Part shown: piece by piece, positions 26,524 through 35,910 of the stretch
How positions within the stretch are numbered: position 1 is the stretch's first letter
Layout: the number at the start of each line of letters is the position of its first letter
Assembly: GCF_000802365.1 (NCBI RefSeq)
Contig: NZ_JSZE01000026.1
Coordinates: 1 to 56,778 of the forward strand
DNA: 56,778 nucleotides
Origin: Xanthomonas cannabis pv. cannabis
Lineage (GTDB): Bacteria; Pseudomonadota; Gammaproteobacteria; Xanthomonadales; Xanthomonadaceae
Direction of reading: 5' to 3'
Program-made: the position numbers and the translations under genes
Notes under the pieces: generated by a model
Databases searched by the model: none
Told to the model about the DNA's origin: nothing
The model's input: only the letters and a program-made list of their open reading frames with translations

Positions 26524-26940
26524 TCAGTGCGCGCAGCTGGCATCGTGGACATGCCCGTGCCCGTGGTTGAGACGCAGATTGACCAGATGGGCGATGCCTA
26601 CCAGGGTGCCGCCCAAGGTCATCACCACCGCATGCGGCACCACCGAGTGATGCAGCGGGTCGTACAGCAGGCCCAGCCACAACAACGCCAGGCCCGGCAG
26701 CAGCAATGCCAGCGCATGCAGCGCCTTGTGCCGGCGATAGCCCAGGACCAGGCTGAACAATCCCAGCAAGGTCACAAACACCACGATGGCCAGTTCCACG
26801 CCGTCCCCCAGCCAGAAAGAAAGGCCCAGCGAAGGCGCCAGGGCCAGGACCAGCGGCAGCACCGCGCAGTGCACGGCGCACAGCAGCGACCCGGTCGCAC
26901 CGAAGCGGTCGAGCAGATGGCGAAGCGTGGGTAGGGGCAT
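26524..26940 (-). CDS. MerC-like metal-handling membrane protein
   Basis: 138 aa with four hydrophobic segments. Cys21 and Cys25 lie in the first helix (SLLCAVHCAVLPL), as in the MerC domain family (PF03203) first known from mercury uptake. The C-terminus HGHGHVHDASCAH is rich in His and should bind divalent metal. A palindrome resembling a Zur box begins 28 bp upstream of the start and overlaps its probable promoter. It is divergent from a ZnuD-like receptor with a similar site. Zinc movement or sensing is therefore more likely than mercury resistance; no merR, merT or merA is nearby. Confidence 0.8.
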   Translation of the reverse strand: MPLPTLRHLLDRFGATGSLLCAVHCAVLPLVLALAPSLGLSFWLGDGVELAIVVFVTLLGLFSLVLGYRRHKALHALALLLPGLALLWLGLLYDPLHHSVVPHAVVMTLGGTLVGIAHLVNLRLNHGHGHVHDASCAH

Positions 26941-26967
26941 GACTTCCAGCAGGTACTCGCGGCGACG

Positions 26968-26982
26968 TGGAATAATATAACA
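26968..26982 (-). promoter_or_regulatory. Zur-box-like palindrome before the merC-like gene
   Basis: Minus strand TGTTATATTATTCCA agrees with the core TGTTATANTATAACA at 12 of 14 fixed positions. Flanking bases also partly match the longer AT-rich Zur site. The AT-rich core could double as the -10 region, so bound Zur would block transcription. Confidence 0.65.
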
Positions 26983-27066
26983 TCTTCCGTGTTCCAGCCC
27001 CGCATCACTGCATCGCGCAGGGCGGGTCTTGCCCGTCGGCGCAGCAGGCAAGCTGCGCCATCCTAT

Positions 27067-27081
27067 TGATATACAGTAACA
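27067..27081 (+). promoter_or_regulatory. Zur-box-like palindrome before the ZnuD-like gene
   Basis: Read on the minus strand it is TGTTACTGTATATCA, matching the core TGTTATANTATAACA at 11 of 14 fixed positions. It lies 20 bp before the receptor start codon and about 85 bp from the other box. Confidence 0.55.
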
Positions 27082-27101
27082 ATTCTGAGAGTCCGGTCGA
27101 T

Positions 27102-29168
27102 ATGTCCCCCTCCCTCGTTCCCTCGCTGCGCCGCTCCGCCCTCTCGCTGGCATTGGCCGGCCTGCTGTCCCCCGCCCTGGCCATGGCAGACGACGCGTCG
27201 GCCGCTGGCGATCCGCAGACGCCACCGTCCTCGGACACCCGGCACGACGCCACGCCCTCCAGCGGCCGCCATATCAAGGATCTGGACAAGGTCGTCGTCA
27301 CCGCCAGCCCACTGCGCGATGCCGCCGGTGAGCTGAGCCGCCCGGTCGAGGTGCTGGCCGGCGAACGCCTGGACGAAGTGCGCAGCTCCAGCCTGGGCGA
27401 GACGGTGGCCAGCCTGCCGGGCGTGCAGAGTTCCAACTTCGGCCCCGGCGTGGGCCGGCCGATCATCCGCGGCCTGGACGGCCCGCGCGTGGCGGTGCTG
27501 CGCGATGGCCTGTCCACCCAGGACGTTTCCACGGTCAGCCAGGACCACTCGCCGGCGATCGAGCCGTTCCTGGCCAACCAGATCGAGGTGCTCAAGGGGC
27601 CCTCCACTCTGCTGTATGGCTCCGGCGCGATTGGCGGCGTGGTCAACGTGGTCGATGGCCGCATTGCCGAAACGCCGGTGGACGGCTTCAGCGGGCGCGC
27701 CGAAGTGCGCTTCGACGGCGGCGACAAGGACGGCAACACCGACATGTTCCGCGTCGACGCCGGCAATGGCAGCGGTCTGTCGGTTCATGCCGATGGCGTG
27801 TACCGCAACCAGAACGATTACGACACCCCGCAGGGCCGCCAGCTCAACAGCTGGATCGATTCCAAGGTGGGCTCGATCGGCGCATCGCTGTCCGGAGACT
27901 GGGGCTTCGTGGGCCTGTCGGCATCGCGGTTCCGCGACAACTACGGCAACCCCGGCGAGCCAGGCGACCCGTCCATCGGCGAGCGCGGCGTCTCGTTGAA
28001 GCTGCAGCAGGACCGCTACGACCTCAAGGGCGGGCTGACCGATCCGTGGGGCGAAGGCAGCGCGCTGCGCTACAGCTTCGGCCATACCGATTACGCGCAT
28101 ACCGAGTTCGAAGGCGACGAAGTGGGCACCGTGTTCACCAAGCGCGCCAACGAAGGCCGCGTGGAAGCATCCTTCACCTTCGGCGGCGGCTGGCAGACTG
28201 CGTTCGGCCTGCAGGGCAGCGACACCACCTTCCAGGCGATCGGCGAAGAATCCTTCGTGCCCAAGACCGATACCCGCTCGCTTGGCGCCTTCGCCGTGGC
28301 GCGCAACAGCTGGGAACGGGTGACCGCCGAGGTCGGTGCGCGCGTGGACAAGGTCAAGTACAAGACCGACATCGGTGTGGACCGCGATTTCACCCCGACC
28401 AGCTTCTCGGCCAGCGGTGGCTTCCGCTTCAACGAACAGTGGCGACTGACCGCCAACCTCGACCACGCCGAGCGCGCACCGGCCGAGGAAGAGCTGTTCG
28501 CCAACGGCCCGCACATCGCCACGCTCGCCTTCGAGATCGGCGATGCCGATCTGAAGACCGAAAAGGCCAACCAGGCCGAGCTGGGCCTGAACTTCCAGAA
28601 CGAGTGGGTGGATGCCAAGGTGGCGGCGTACTACAACCGCTACAACGACTTCGTCTACATCGTCGATACCGGCGGCCAGTGGTTCAACGAAGAAGACAAC
28701 GACTTCCTGCCGATCCGCCAGTGGACCCAGGCCGACGCGATCTTCCACGGTTTCGAAGGCGAAGCCACCTTCCACCTGGCCAACAACGACACCGGTGCGT
28801 GGGACCTGCGCGTATTCGGCGACACCGTGCGTGCGCGCCTGAAGGACGGCGGCAACCTGCCGCGTATCGCGCCTGGCCGTTTCGGTGCGCAGATGCGCTG
28901 GAACGCCGACCAGTGGCGCGCCTCGCTCGGCGCCACGCGCACGCTGAAGCAGGACAAGGTGGCGGTGAACGAGACCCCGACCGACGGCTACACCTTCGTC
29001 GACGCGCATCTGGCGTATCACGTGGACCACGGCAGCAACGCGTGGGAAGTTTTCCTGGACGGCAACAACCTGACCAACCAGGACGCGCGCGTGCATACCT
29101 CCTTCCTCAAGGACGACGTGATGCTTCCCGGCCGCAGCGCCTCGTTCGGCGTGCGGATGTTCTTCTGA
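27102..29168 (+). CDS. ZnuD-like TonB-dependent zinc receptor
   Basis: 688 aa outer-membrane receptor. A signal peptide ends near AMA. A TonB box (KVVVTAS) opens the plug domain, with ASLPGVQSSNFGPGVGRPIIRGLDG, the QDHSPAIEPF segment typical of ZnuD-type plugs, and VLKGPSTLLYGSGAIGGVVNVVD. A beta-barrel follows, ending FGVRMFF with the aromatic C-terminal residue required for barrel assembly. By family it imports zinc (or a zinc or heme complex) with TonB energy under zinc shortage. The Zur-like box, the divergent metal protein and the regulator zur 11 kb away agree. No long His-rich loop is visible. Confidence 0.85.
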   Translation: MSPSLVPSLRRSALSLALAGLLSPALAMADDASAAGDPQTPPSSDTRHDATPSSGRHIKDLDKVVVTASPLRDAAGELSRPVEVLAGERLDEVRSSSLGETVASLPGVQSSNFGPGVGRPIIRGLDGPRVAVLRDGLSTQDVSTVSQDHSPAIEPFLANQIEVLKGPSTLLYGSGAIGGVVNVVDGRIAETPVDGFSGRAEVRFDGGDKDGNTDMFRVDAGNGSGLSVHADGVYRNQNDYDTPQGRQLNSWIDSKVGSIGASLSGDWGFVGLSASRFRDNYGNPGEPGDPSIGERGVSLKLQQDRYDLKGGLTDPWGEGSALRYSFGHTDYAHTEFEGDEVGTVFTKRANEGRVEASFTFGGGWQTAFGLQGSDTTFQAIGEESFVPKTDTRSLGAFAVARNSWERVTAEVGARVDKVKYKTDIGVDRDFTPTSFSASGGFRFNEQWRLTANLDHAERAPAEEELFANGPHIATLAFEIGDADLKTEKANQAELGLNFQNEWVDAKVAAYYNRYNDFVYIVDTGGQWFNEEDNDFLPIRQWTQADAIFHGFEGEATFHLANNDTGAWDLRVFGDTVRARLKDGGNLPRIAPGRFGAQMRWNADQWRASLGATRTLKQDKVAVNETPTDGYTFVDAHLAYHVDHGSNAWEVFLDGNNLTNQDARVHTSFLKDDVMLPGRSASFGVRMFF

Positions 29169-29200
29169 CAGCGGTCTCTCTCCCCCGCTGACTGGAAGCG

Positions 29201-29226
29201 AGGCCGCCTTCGGGCGGCCTCTTTTA
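29201..29226 (+). terminator. intrinsic terminator after the ZnuD-like gene
   Basis: GAGGCCGCC, loop TTCG, GGCGGCCTC, then TTTT. It lies 33 bp past the stop codon. Confidence 0.9.
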
Positions 29227-29555
29227 TGCGCGGTATCGACGTACCGGCGCGCGGCGCATTGGCACTGCACTGACGCAGGCAGTTGCGTCCGTCACTGCAT
29301 GCGACGCGTGGGACGCAGGATGTGATGGTCGCCACAGCGCAGGCACACCCTGCCATGCGGGCAGCGACACACCGAGGCCGTAGCTGCTGCGTCGCACAAC
29401 AGGCTGCGGCGCATCTGGGGTTAAAACTTCATTGCACTGCGCTGACAGGGGGCGCCCAGCGACGCGACAGCGCGGGCGCGCGCATGCACTGCCTGCCGTT
29501 GCATGCGCGCCACTGCGTGGGCACGGCAGCGTTCTTGCACCGAGACCAAGGAACC
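29227..29555. other. intergenic region before the second TonB receptor
   Basis: No gene is supported. Open frames here lack homology-like character. I looked for Fur- or Zur-type AT palindromes and found none; a mildly AT-rich GGTTAAAACTTCATTG near 29420 is the only candidate promoter area. It would leave a leader of more than 100 nt. Confidence 0.4.
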
Positions 29556-31943
29556 ATGCGCATGCGTTTTTCCTCACCCCGCTACACCCTCTCGCTTGCC
29601 ATCGCCGCCGTGCTGCTGGCACCGGATGGCCACACGCAGACCGCCGCGCCCGCCGCGGGATCCCAGGACGCCACCACGCTGGATGCAGTGATCGTCAGCG
29701 GTACCGCGCGCTTCAAGGGCCTGGCCAAACGCGATGCCAGTTTTTCGATCACCACCGCCAGCCCGGAGCAGATCCAGCAGGCGGTGCCGCAAAGCACCGC
29801 CGACCTGCTCAAGATCGTGCCCGGCGTGTGGGCCGAGCCGAGCGGCGGCGGCACCGGCGCCAACATCTTCGTGCGCGGCATGCCGTCCGAGGGCGATGCG
29901 CCGTTCGTGACCATGCAACTGGATGGCTCGCCGTTGTTCCCGCCGCCGACCCTGTCGTTCCTGGAAAATTCCACGCTGTTCCGCGTCGACGATACGGTCG
30001 AGCGCATGGAAGTGTTGCGTGGCGGCTCCAGCCCGATCTTCTCCAATGGCCAGCCTGGCCTCACCGTCAATTTCATCCAGAAAAAAGGCCAGGACGAACC
30101 CGAAGGGAGCGTGCGCCTGACCGGCGGCAACAACGCACTGCGTCGCATCGACGTCTTCAACAGCGGGCCGATGGGCAACGGCTGGTACTACAGCGTAGGC
30201 GGCTTTTTCCGCGAAACCGACGGCGTGCGCGACCCGCAGTTCGCTGCCGACAAGGGCGGCCAGTTCAGCGCCACCCTGGGCAAACGCTGGGACAGCGGCG
30301 AGCTGTCGTTCTATGCGCGGCATACCGACGACAACAACGCGTTCTACACCGCCATTCCATTGCTCTCGCGCAACAACGGCAACGATCTGTCCAGCTTTCC
30401 CGGCCTGAATGCGCAGACCGGCACCCTGCTCGGCCGCGACTTCCGCAACGTCGATCTGCTGGTCGGGCCCAATGGCCAGACGCTGCGGCGCGACCTGGCC
30501 GACGGGCGCGGCGTCAATATCGATGTATTCGGCGGCGAATGGAACTGGGAAAGCGGCGGCTGGACCGTTGCCGACCGCTTCAATGTGATGAGTGGCAGCG
30601 CACCGACCTATGCGCTGTTCACCGGCGACGCACCGCAGCGCTTGAGCGATTTCATTGCAAGCTACGGCAGCGGCGGTAGCGCCAGCTACACCAATGGCGG
30701 CGGTGCAGTGGATGCAGATCAACAGGTGCTCGAAGCCGGCTGGTGGTCGGTGGACAAGCGTCTGAACTCCTTCACCAACGACCTGCGCCTGAGCCGCGAG
30801 TTGTTTGCCGGCAATACGCTCACCGTGGGCGCGTATTACGCCAAGTATTCGTCGGCCGACACATGGTACCTGGGCAATACCATGCTGCTCACGGCCCAGA
30901 ACAATGCGCGCCGCATCGACGTGGCGCTGGACGACGGGCGCCAAGCCACCCGCCAGGGATTTACCAGCACGGCCTTCTTCAATTTGCGCGCGAAGTACGA
31001 TGGTGAAAATATCGCCGCCTTCGTTGCCGACGAGTGGGAACTCAACGAGCGCCTACGCCTGGACCTGGGGGCGCGCTATGAGCGCCAGAGTGTCACCGGC
31101 GATGTGCACGACACCGCAACCGTCGACCTGGACGGCAACCCCGCCACGCTTTACGACAACGCCACCTCGTTGGCACTGGCCACCACACGGCGCATCGATC
31201 AAGACGATGAAGCGTTTTCGTGGACAGCCGGCCTGAACTTCACGCTCGACCAGAACAACAGCCTGTTTGCGCGGGTCAACTCGGGGGTGAAGTTCCCCGG
31301 CTTCGACAATCTGCGCGATGGACAGAACCGCGTGCAGGAAGTGGATCAATACGAGTTGGGGTTGAAGTCGGGCGCCAGCAGCTACGACCTGTATCTCACC
31401 GCGTTCTACAACACGTTCAAGAATTCGCCGTTTCAGGCATTCCTGTCCAATGGCCAGAACTTCACCGCTGTCGGCGATTCGCGCGCGCGCGGCCTGGAAG
31501 TGGAAGGCGCCATCCGCCCGTTCGGCGGCTTCGAGCTGGCCGGTACCGGGGTGTGGCTGGATGCGAACTATCGCAACTATCGCGAGTTCACCGGCAACCA
31601 GGTGATGCGCCAACCCAAGCGGCAATTCCGGCTCACGCCGAGCTATTACTGGATGCTGCCGTTCGGCGACCTCAAGCTGTTTGCCACCTATTCGTACATC
31701 GGCGAGCGCTTTGCGGACCTGGCCAACAGCCAGCGCCTGCCGTCTTACGACATGGTCGATATCGGCGCCAATCTGCATGTGGGCGATCACTGGGAAGTGA
31801 CCGCCAGCGGCAGCAACGTCACCGACACGCTGGGGCTCACCGAAGGCAATGTGCGCGTGCCCGGCGCTGCCACCGGCGGGGTGTTCATGGGCCGGCCGAT
31901 CGCCGGGCGGCAATACCAGATGTCGGTGGCCTACCGCTGGTGA
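29556..31943 (+). CDS. TonB-dependent outer-membrane receptor
   Basis: 795 aa. Signal peptide, then TonB box LDAVIVSGTARFKG, a plug with STADLLKIVPGVWAEPSGGG, a VRGMPSEGD loop and a VLRGGSSPIFSNGQPG segment, then a 22-strand-type barrel ending in MSVAYRW. The plug wording FVTMQLDGSPLFPPPTLSFLENSTLFRVD marks a receptor group common in xanthomonads whose substrates are mostly carbohydrates or siderophores. Nothing nearby identifies the ligand. ATGs at 29556 and 29562 both follow CCAAGGAA; the second has better spacing. No CUT-locus partner genes (glycosidase, inner-membrane transporter) flank it. Confidence 0.9.
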   Translation: MRMRFSSPRYTLSLAIAAVLLAPDGHTQTAAPAAGSQDATTLDAVIVSGTARFKGLAKRDASFSITTASPEQIQQAVPQSTADLLKIVPGVWAEPSGGGTGANIFVRGMPSEGDAPFVTMQLDGSPLFPPPTLSFLENSTLFRVDDTVERMEVLRGGSSPIFSNGQPGLTVNFIQKKGQDEPEGSVRLTGGNNALRRIDVFNSGPMGNGWYYSVGGFFRETDGVRDPQFAADKGGQFSATLGKRWDSGELSFYARHTDDNNAFYTAIPLLSRNNGNDLSSFPGLNAQTGTLLGRDFRNVDLLVGPNGQTLRRDLADGRGVNIDVFGGEWNWESGGWTVADRFNVMSGSAPTYALFTGDAPQRLSDFIASYGSGGSASYTNGGGAVDADQQVLEAGWWSVDKRLNSFTNDLRLSRELFAGNTLTVGAYYAKYSSADTWYLGNTMLLTAQNNARRIDVALDDGRQATRQGFTSTAFFNLRAKYDGENIAAFVADEWELNERLRLDLGARYERQSVTGDVHDTATVDLDGNPATLYDNATSLALATTRRIDQDDEAFSWTAGLNFTLDQNNSLFARVNSGVKFPGFDNLRDGQNRVQEVDQYELGLKSGASSYDLYLTAFYNTFKNSPFQAFLSNGQNFTAVGDSRARGLEVEGAIRPFGGFELAGTGVWLDANYRNYREFTGNQVMRQPKRQFRLTPSYYWMLPFGDLKLFATYSYIGERFADLANSQRLPSYDMVDIGANLHVGDHWEVTASGSNVTDTLGLTEGNVRVPGAATGGVFMGRPIAGRQYQMSVAYRW

Positions 31944-32273
31944 CCGGCCGCAGGTGATCCACGGCGGCAGCCGTCCCGCGTGCTGGCGCCCGGCCATCAC
32001 GCGGGCCGTGCCTGGGCAACGAGACCATCTGCAAGGTCGGTACGCCCGGCGCTTGCACGACTGCTTCAGCGCTGGCGCGGCCTGCTCGCGGGCCGGCTAC
32101 GACTTGGTAGCAACTGCAATGGGCAACTGCAGGCAGTTGCAGGGCACTGAGGGTGTGGAGCGATCAGGCCCGAGGTGATTCCACGCGCGGCCCGGCCGTT
32201 GTGAGACGACTGCGATGCAGCGCGCCACGCTGTCGCCGCCCCCATGCAGCGTGGCGCAATGGTGCAGCCCGCG
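31944..32273. other. intergenic region between convergent genes
   Basis: No coding sequence is supported. At 32123-32140 GCAACTGC-AG-GCAGTTGC forms an 8-bp hairpin without a T-run. It may end either convergent transcript. Confidence 0.45.
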
Positions 32274-33305
32274 TCACACCGGCAACGGGCTGCGTTCGGC
32301 GAAGTGTCCGCGCCAGTAGGGGTAATACGGATACGGCGGCTCTACTGCGCTGGCCGCATCCAGACGGGCGCATTGCGCGTCGGTCAGCGACCAGCCCACT
32401 GCGCCGAGGTTTTCGCGCAGTTGCGCTTCGTCGCGGGCGCCGATCAGTACCGTGCTCACGGTGGGCCGCTGCAGCAGCCAGTTGATGGCGATCTGCGGCA
32501 CGCTGCGGCCGGTCTCGGCGGCAATGGCGTCCAGCGCGTCGACGATGTCGAACAAGCGCGCATCGTCGATGGCGGGCCCGGCCGCAGCGGTGGCATGCAG
32601 GCGGCTGTGTTGCGGCAGCGGCTGGCCACGCCGCAGCTTGCCAGTGAGCCGCCCCCAGCCGAGCGGGCTCCACACCACCGCGCCGATGCCCTGGTCGATG
32701 CCCAGCGGCATCAGTTCCCACTCGTAATCGCGCCCGGCCAGCGAGTAATAGGTCTGATTGGCAACGAAGCGGCTCCAGCCGTGCGCGTCGGCCACGGCCT
32801 GCGATTTCATCAGCTGCCAACCGGCGTAATTGGACGCACCCAGATAACGCACCTTGCCCGCGCGCACCAAACCGTCGAGCGTGGACAGGGTTTCTTCCAT
32901 CGGCGTCAACGCGTCGAAGGCATGCAGCTGCAGCAGATCGATGTAGTCGGTGCGCAAACGCCGCAATGACGCCTCCACCGCACGCAACAACCGGAAGCGT
33001 GAAGCACCGGCATCGTTGGGGCCTTCGCCCAGACGCAGGCCGGTCTTGGTGGAAACGATCACCTGATCGCGGCGGCCCTGCAGCGCCTGGCCGAGAATGT
33101 CTTCCGAAGCGCCGTCGGAATACACATCGGCGGAATCGAACAGGTTGAGCCCCGCGTCCAGGCACACGTCGATCATGCGCCGCGCCTGCGCCACATCGGT
33201 GTCGCCCCACGCCGAAAACAGCGGCCCCTTGCCGCCGAATGTTCCCGCACCCAGGCCGAGCACCGGAACCTTGAAGCCGGAGCGACCGAGAAAACGTGTC
33301 TCCAT
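32274..33305 (-). CDS. aldo/keto reductase
   Basis: 343 aa TIM-barrel NADPH oxidoreductase. The catalytic tetrad is Asp57, Tyr62 (FDSADVYS), Lys87 (VSTKTG) and His128 (LLQLHAFD). The cofactor-binding region includes VLIGARDEAQLRENLGAVGW. It should reduce aldehydes or ketones; the closest named relatives belong to the YajO/Tas-like branch. The ATG has AAGGAG seven nt upstream. It is 142 bp downstream of the MFS gene and may belong to the same LysR-controlled unit. Confidence 0.93.
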   Translation of the reverse strand: METRFLGRSGFKVPVLGLGAGTFGGKGPLFSAWGDTDVAQARRMIDVCLDAGLNLFDSADVYSDGASEDILGQALQGRRDQVIVSTKTGLRLGEGPNDAGASRFRLLRAVEASLRRLRTDYIDLLQLHAFDALTPMEETLSTLDGLVRAGKVRYLGASNYAGWQLMKSQAVADAHGWSRFVANQTYYSLAGRDYEWELMPLGIDQGIGAVVWSPLGWGRLTGKLRRGQPLPQHSRLHATAAAGPAIDDARLFDIVDALDAIAAETGRSVPQIAINWLLQRPTVSTVLIGARDEAQLRENLGAVGWSLTDAQCARLDAASAVEPPYPYYPYWRGHFAERSPLPV

Positions 33306-33447
33306 TGCAGAACTCCTTGGGTTGGAAGAAGACGCGATGCCGGTCAGCGCCGGCGCATCGCCAAGTCACTGGCAAGACAGCGCACCCCGCCACCACCTGC
33401 GCGCAGCACCAGGCCTGCGGCACGCGGAGCGTGATCGCCGCGCAGCG

Positions 33448-34656
33448 TCAGCGTGCCTGCAGACAACCGGCCGACCCGAGAGCGCGCCGACGTTGCAGGT
33501 GCACGCTCCACAGCGCGATGGCCAGGCCAATGGCCGTCAGCAGCGCGGCGACCCACGGGGTGGCCACCAGCCCGGCCCGTGTGGCGATCACCACCCCGCC
33601 CAGCCACGCACCCAACGCATTGCCGAGATTGAACGCGGCGATGTTCAGGCTGGAGGCCAGGTTCTGGCCGGCGCCGCGCGCGTGTTCGAGCACGCGCAGC
33701 TGCAACGGCGCCACCGTGGCGAACGCGGCCACGCCCAGCAGACCGACAAAGACCACCATCGCGGTCTTGCTGTGCAGGACCAATCCCATTGCCGCGAGCA
33801 CCAGCACCAGGGCACCCAGGCTGCCCAGCAACGCGGCGGTGGGGCGACGGTCGGCCAGCCGGCCACCGAGCAGGTTGCCCACGATCATGCCCACCCCGAA
33901 CACCAGCAGGACCGGCGACACCGCCGCCTGCGCGAACCCGGTGACCTGCACCAGCATCGGCTGGATGTAGGTGAACACCGCAAAGACCCCGGCATAGCCC
34001 ACCACCGTCATTGCCAGCGCCAGCAGCACCTGGCCGCGTGCCAGCACCGCCACTTCCTGCCGCCACGGCACCGGCGCCGCCGCGCCTGCGGCCGCCGGCA
34101 CCCACAGCGCCACCGCCGCAGTGGCGAGCACGCCGATGACCGCCACCGCCCAGAACGTGGCCCGCCAGCCCAGTTGCAGGCCCAGCCAGGCACCCGCCGG
34201 CACCCCGAGCAGGGTGGCCACGGTGAGCCCGGCGAACATCAGCGAAATGGCCGACGCGCGCCGCTCCGGCGGCACCAGCGAGGTCGCCACCACCGCGCCC
34301 ACGCCGAAGAAGGTGCCGTGCGCGAGCGAGGTCAGCATGCGCGCCACCATCAGGGTGGTGTAGTCCGGCGCCAGCGCGCAGGCCACGTTGCCGACGGTGA
34401 AGATCAGCATCAACCCGACCAGCACCGCCTTGCGCGGCAGGCGGGCGCTGGCCAGCGTCAGCACCGGCGCGCCAACGAACACACCCAGCGCATAGCCGCT
34501 GATCAGCAGGCCGGCGGCGCTGAGCGACACGCCCAGATCGCCGGCCACCTGCTGCAGCAGGCCCATGATCACGAATTCGGTGGTGCCGATGCCGAAGGCA
34601 CCGATGGTCAATGCCAGCAGTGCTGGCGGGAAACGGGAAGACGCTACAGCGGACAT
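33448..34656 (-). CDS. MFS efflux transporter (AraJ/YdhP-like DHA1)
   Basis: 402 aa, twelve predicted helices. The opening ALTIGAFGIGTTEFVIMGLLQQVAGDL is the signature of the arabinose-efflux/YdhP branch. The motif-A-like ASARLPRKAVLVGLM follows helix 2, and LADRRPTAALLG sits in the second half. It probably exports a small organic compound or drug by proton antiport. It is divergent from a LysR regulator with 100 bp between starts, the usual arrangement for a regulator of its neighbour. Confidence 0.92.
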   Translation of the reverse strand: MSAVASSRFPPALLALTIGAFGIGTTEFVIMGLLQQVAGDLGVSLSAAGLLISGYALGVFVGAPVLTLASARLPRKAVLVGLMLIFTVGNVACALAPDYTTLMVARMLTSLAHGTFFGVGAVVATSLVPPERRASAISLMFAGLTVATLLGVPAGAWLGLQLGWRATFWAVAVIGVLATAAVALWVPAAAGAAAPVPWRQEVAVLARGQVLLALAMTVVGYAGVFAVFTYIQPMLVQVTGFAQAAVSPVLLVFGVGMIVGNLLGGRLADRRPTAALLGSLGALVLVLAAMGLVLHSKTAMVVFVGLLGVAAFATVAPLQLRVLEHARGAGQNLASSLNIAAFNLGNALGAWLGGVVIATRAGLVATPWVAALLTAIGLAIALWSVHLQRRRALGSAGCLQAR

Positions 34657-34756
34657 GGGCGTTGGCCAGCAAGGATTGCCGACAGCCTGCGCCGCGCTGT
34701 CCTGTGCAAACAGCCCTGTTATCCTGATTCACTTTCAACAAATGGTTGAGAATTGC

Positions 34757-35662
34757 ATGGACCGGCTCGGCGACATCGCCTTGTTCCTGCGCGTGCTGGA
34801 CCTGGGGTCGATCACGGCCGCCGCGCACAGCCTGGACCTGTCGGTGGCAGTGGCCAGCCAACGCCTGAAGCGGCTGGAACGCGAGCTCGGCGTGCGCCTG
34901 CTGCACCGGACCACGCGGCGCCTGCATCCGACGGCCGAAGGCCAGCAGCTGGCCGACCGCGGGCGGGTGCTGGTGGACGATCTGGAGGCGCTGGCCGACG
35001 ATCTGCGTGAGAGCGCACACGATGTCGGCGGCGTCCTGCGCATGACCTTGTCGGCCACCTTCGGACGGCAGTTCGTGTCGCCGCTGCTCACCGAATTCCA
35101 GGCGCGCCACCCGCGCCTGCGCATCAGCGCGCATCTGAGCGACGACGTGGTGGACCTGGTCAGGCAGGGCTTCGACCTGGCAATCCGCATCGGCCCGCTG
35201 GACGACTCCGGGCTGGTGGCCCGGCGCATCGCCGACAACCGCCGCACCCTCGCCGCCTCGCCCGACTATCTCCATCGCCACGGCACGCCGCGCACCCCGG
35301 ACGAACTTGCGCAGCACGCCGGCGTGCTGTTGATGGGCCGCGACGGCCGCCAGGATGTGTGGACCCTGCAGACGCCCGACGGCGGGCTGGTGCGCGTGCG
35401 CATGCAGAGCCGCTTCGAGAGCAACCTGGGCGAACTGGTGCGCGATGCGGTGGTGGCCGGCCAGGGCATCGCCGTGCATTCGTACTGGCATATCGCCGAC
35501 GAACTGCGCAGCGGTCGCCTGGTCGCGGTCATGCCCGACTACCCGCCGCCCGCCTCGCAGATCAGCGCAGTGATGCCGGCGCGCCGGCTGCAACCACCAC
35601 GGGTACGCGCGTTCGTGGACTTCCTGCTGGAGCGGTTGGGCACGCGGCCGCCGTGGGAGTGA
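34757..35662 (+). CDS. LysR-family transcriptional regulator
   Basis: 301 aa. The winged helix-turn-helix occupies residues 1-60 (FLRVLDLGSITAAAHSLDLSVAVASQRLKRLERELGVRLLHRTTRRL), then a LysR substrate-binding domain to about residue 295. It most resembles the CrgA/DmlR-like group. ATG at 34757 is taken as start because LysR proteins begin close to the first helix; 34742 is an alternative. It likely controls the divergent MFS gene and perhaps the reductase beyond it. The inducer is unknown. Confidence 0.92.
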   Translation: MDRLGDIALFLRVLDLGSITAAAHSLDLSVAVASQRLKRLERELGVRLLHRTTRRLHPTAEGQQLADRGRVLVDDLEALADDLRESAHDVGGVLRMTLSATFGRQFVSPLLTEFQARHPRLRISAHLSDDVVDLVRQGFDLAIRIGPLDDSGLVARRIADNRRTLAASPDYLHRHGTPRTPDELAQHAGVLLMGRDGRQDVWTLQTPDGGLVRVRMQSRFESNLGELVRDAVVAGQGIAVHSYWHIADELRSGRLVAVMPDYPPPASQISAVMPARRLQPPRVRAFVDFLLERLGTRPPWE

Positions 35663-35688
35663 CGCACCTTGCGCGGGAGTGAGCGCCT

Positions 35689-35718
35689 GCGCCTGGTTTG
35701 CGCCGCGTGACCAGGCGC
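35689..35718 (+). other. inverted repeat after the LysR gene
   Basis: GCGCCTGGT and ACCAGGCGC flank a 12-base loop, 27 bp past the LysR stop. It may act as a factor-assisted terminator; there is no T-run. Confidence 0.4.
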
Positions 35719-35910
35719 GTGACACCAGCGCTGTTGAATGCAACGGCGCTGCAATGGGTTGAGCAGCCGTATGCACGCGCAGCACTGACGCACCGCAGAA
35801 ACCGATCAGGCCGCTTGCCGCAGGACATGGCTGCTGCTCGACAGCTCATCCCTCAGCGAGTCACTCCATGCCCATGCCACTCCCCTGCCGCCTTGCCTGC
35901 GGCCTTGCCG

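Noticed and set aside
26524..26940. Mercury-resistance operon suggested by MerC
   Set aside because: No merR, merT, merP or merA is present, and the upstream site looks like a Zur box.
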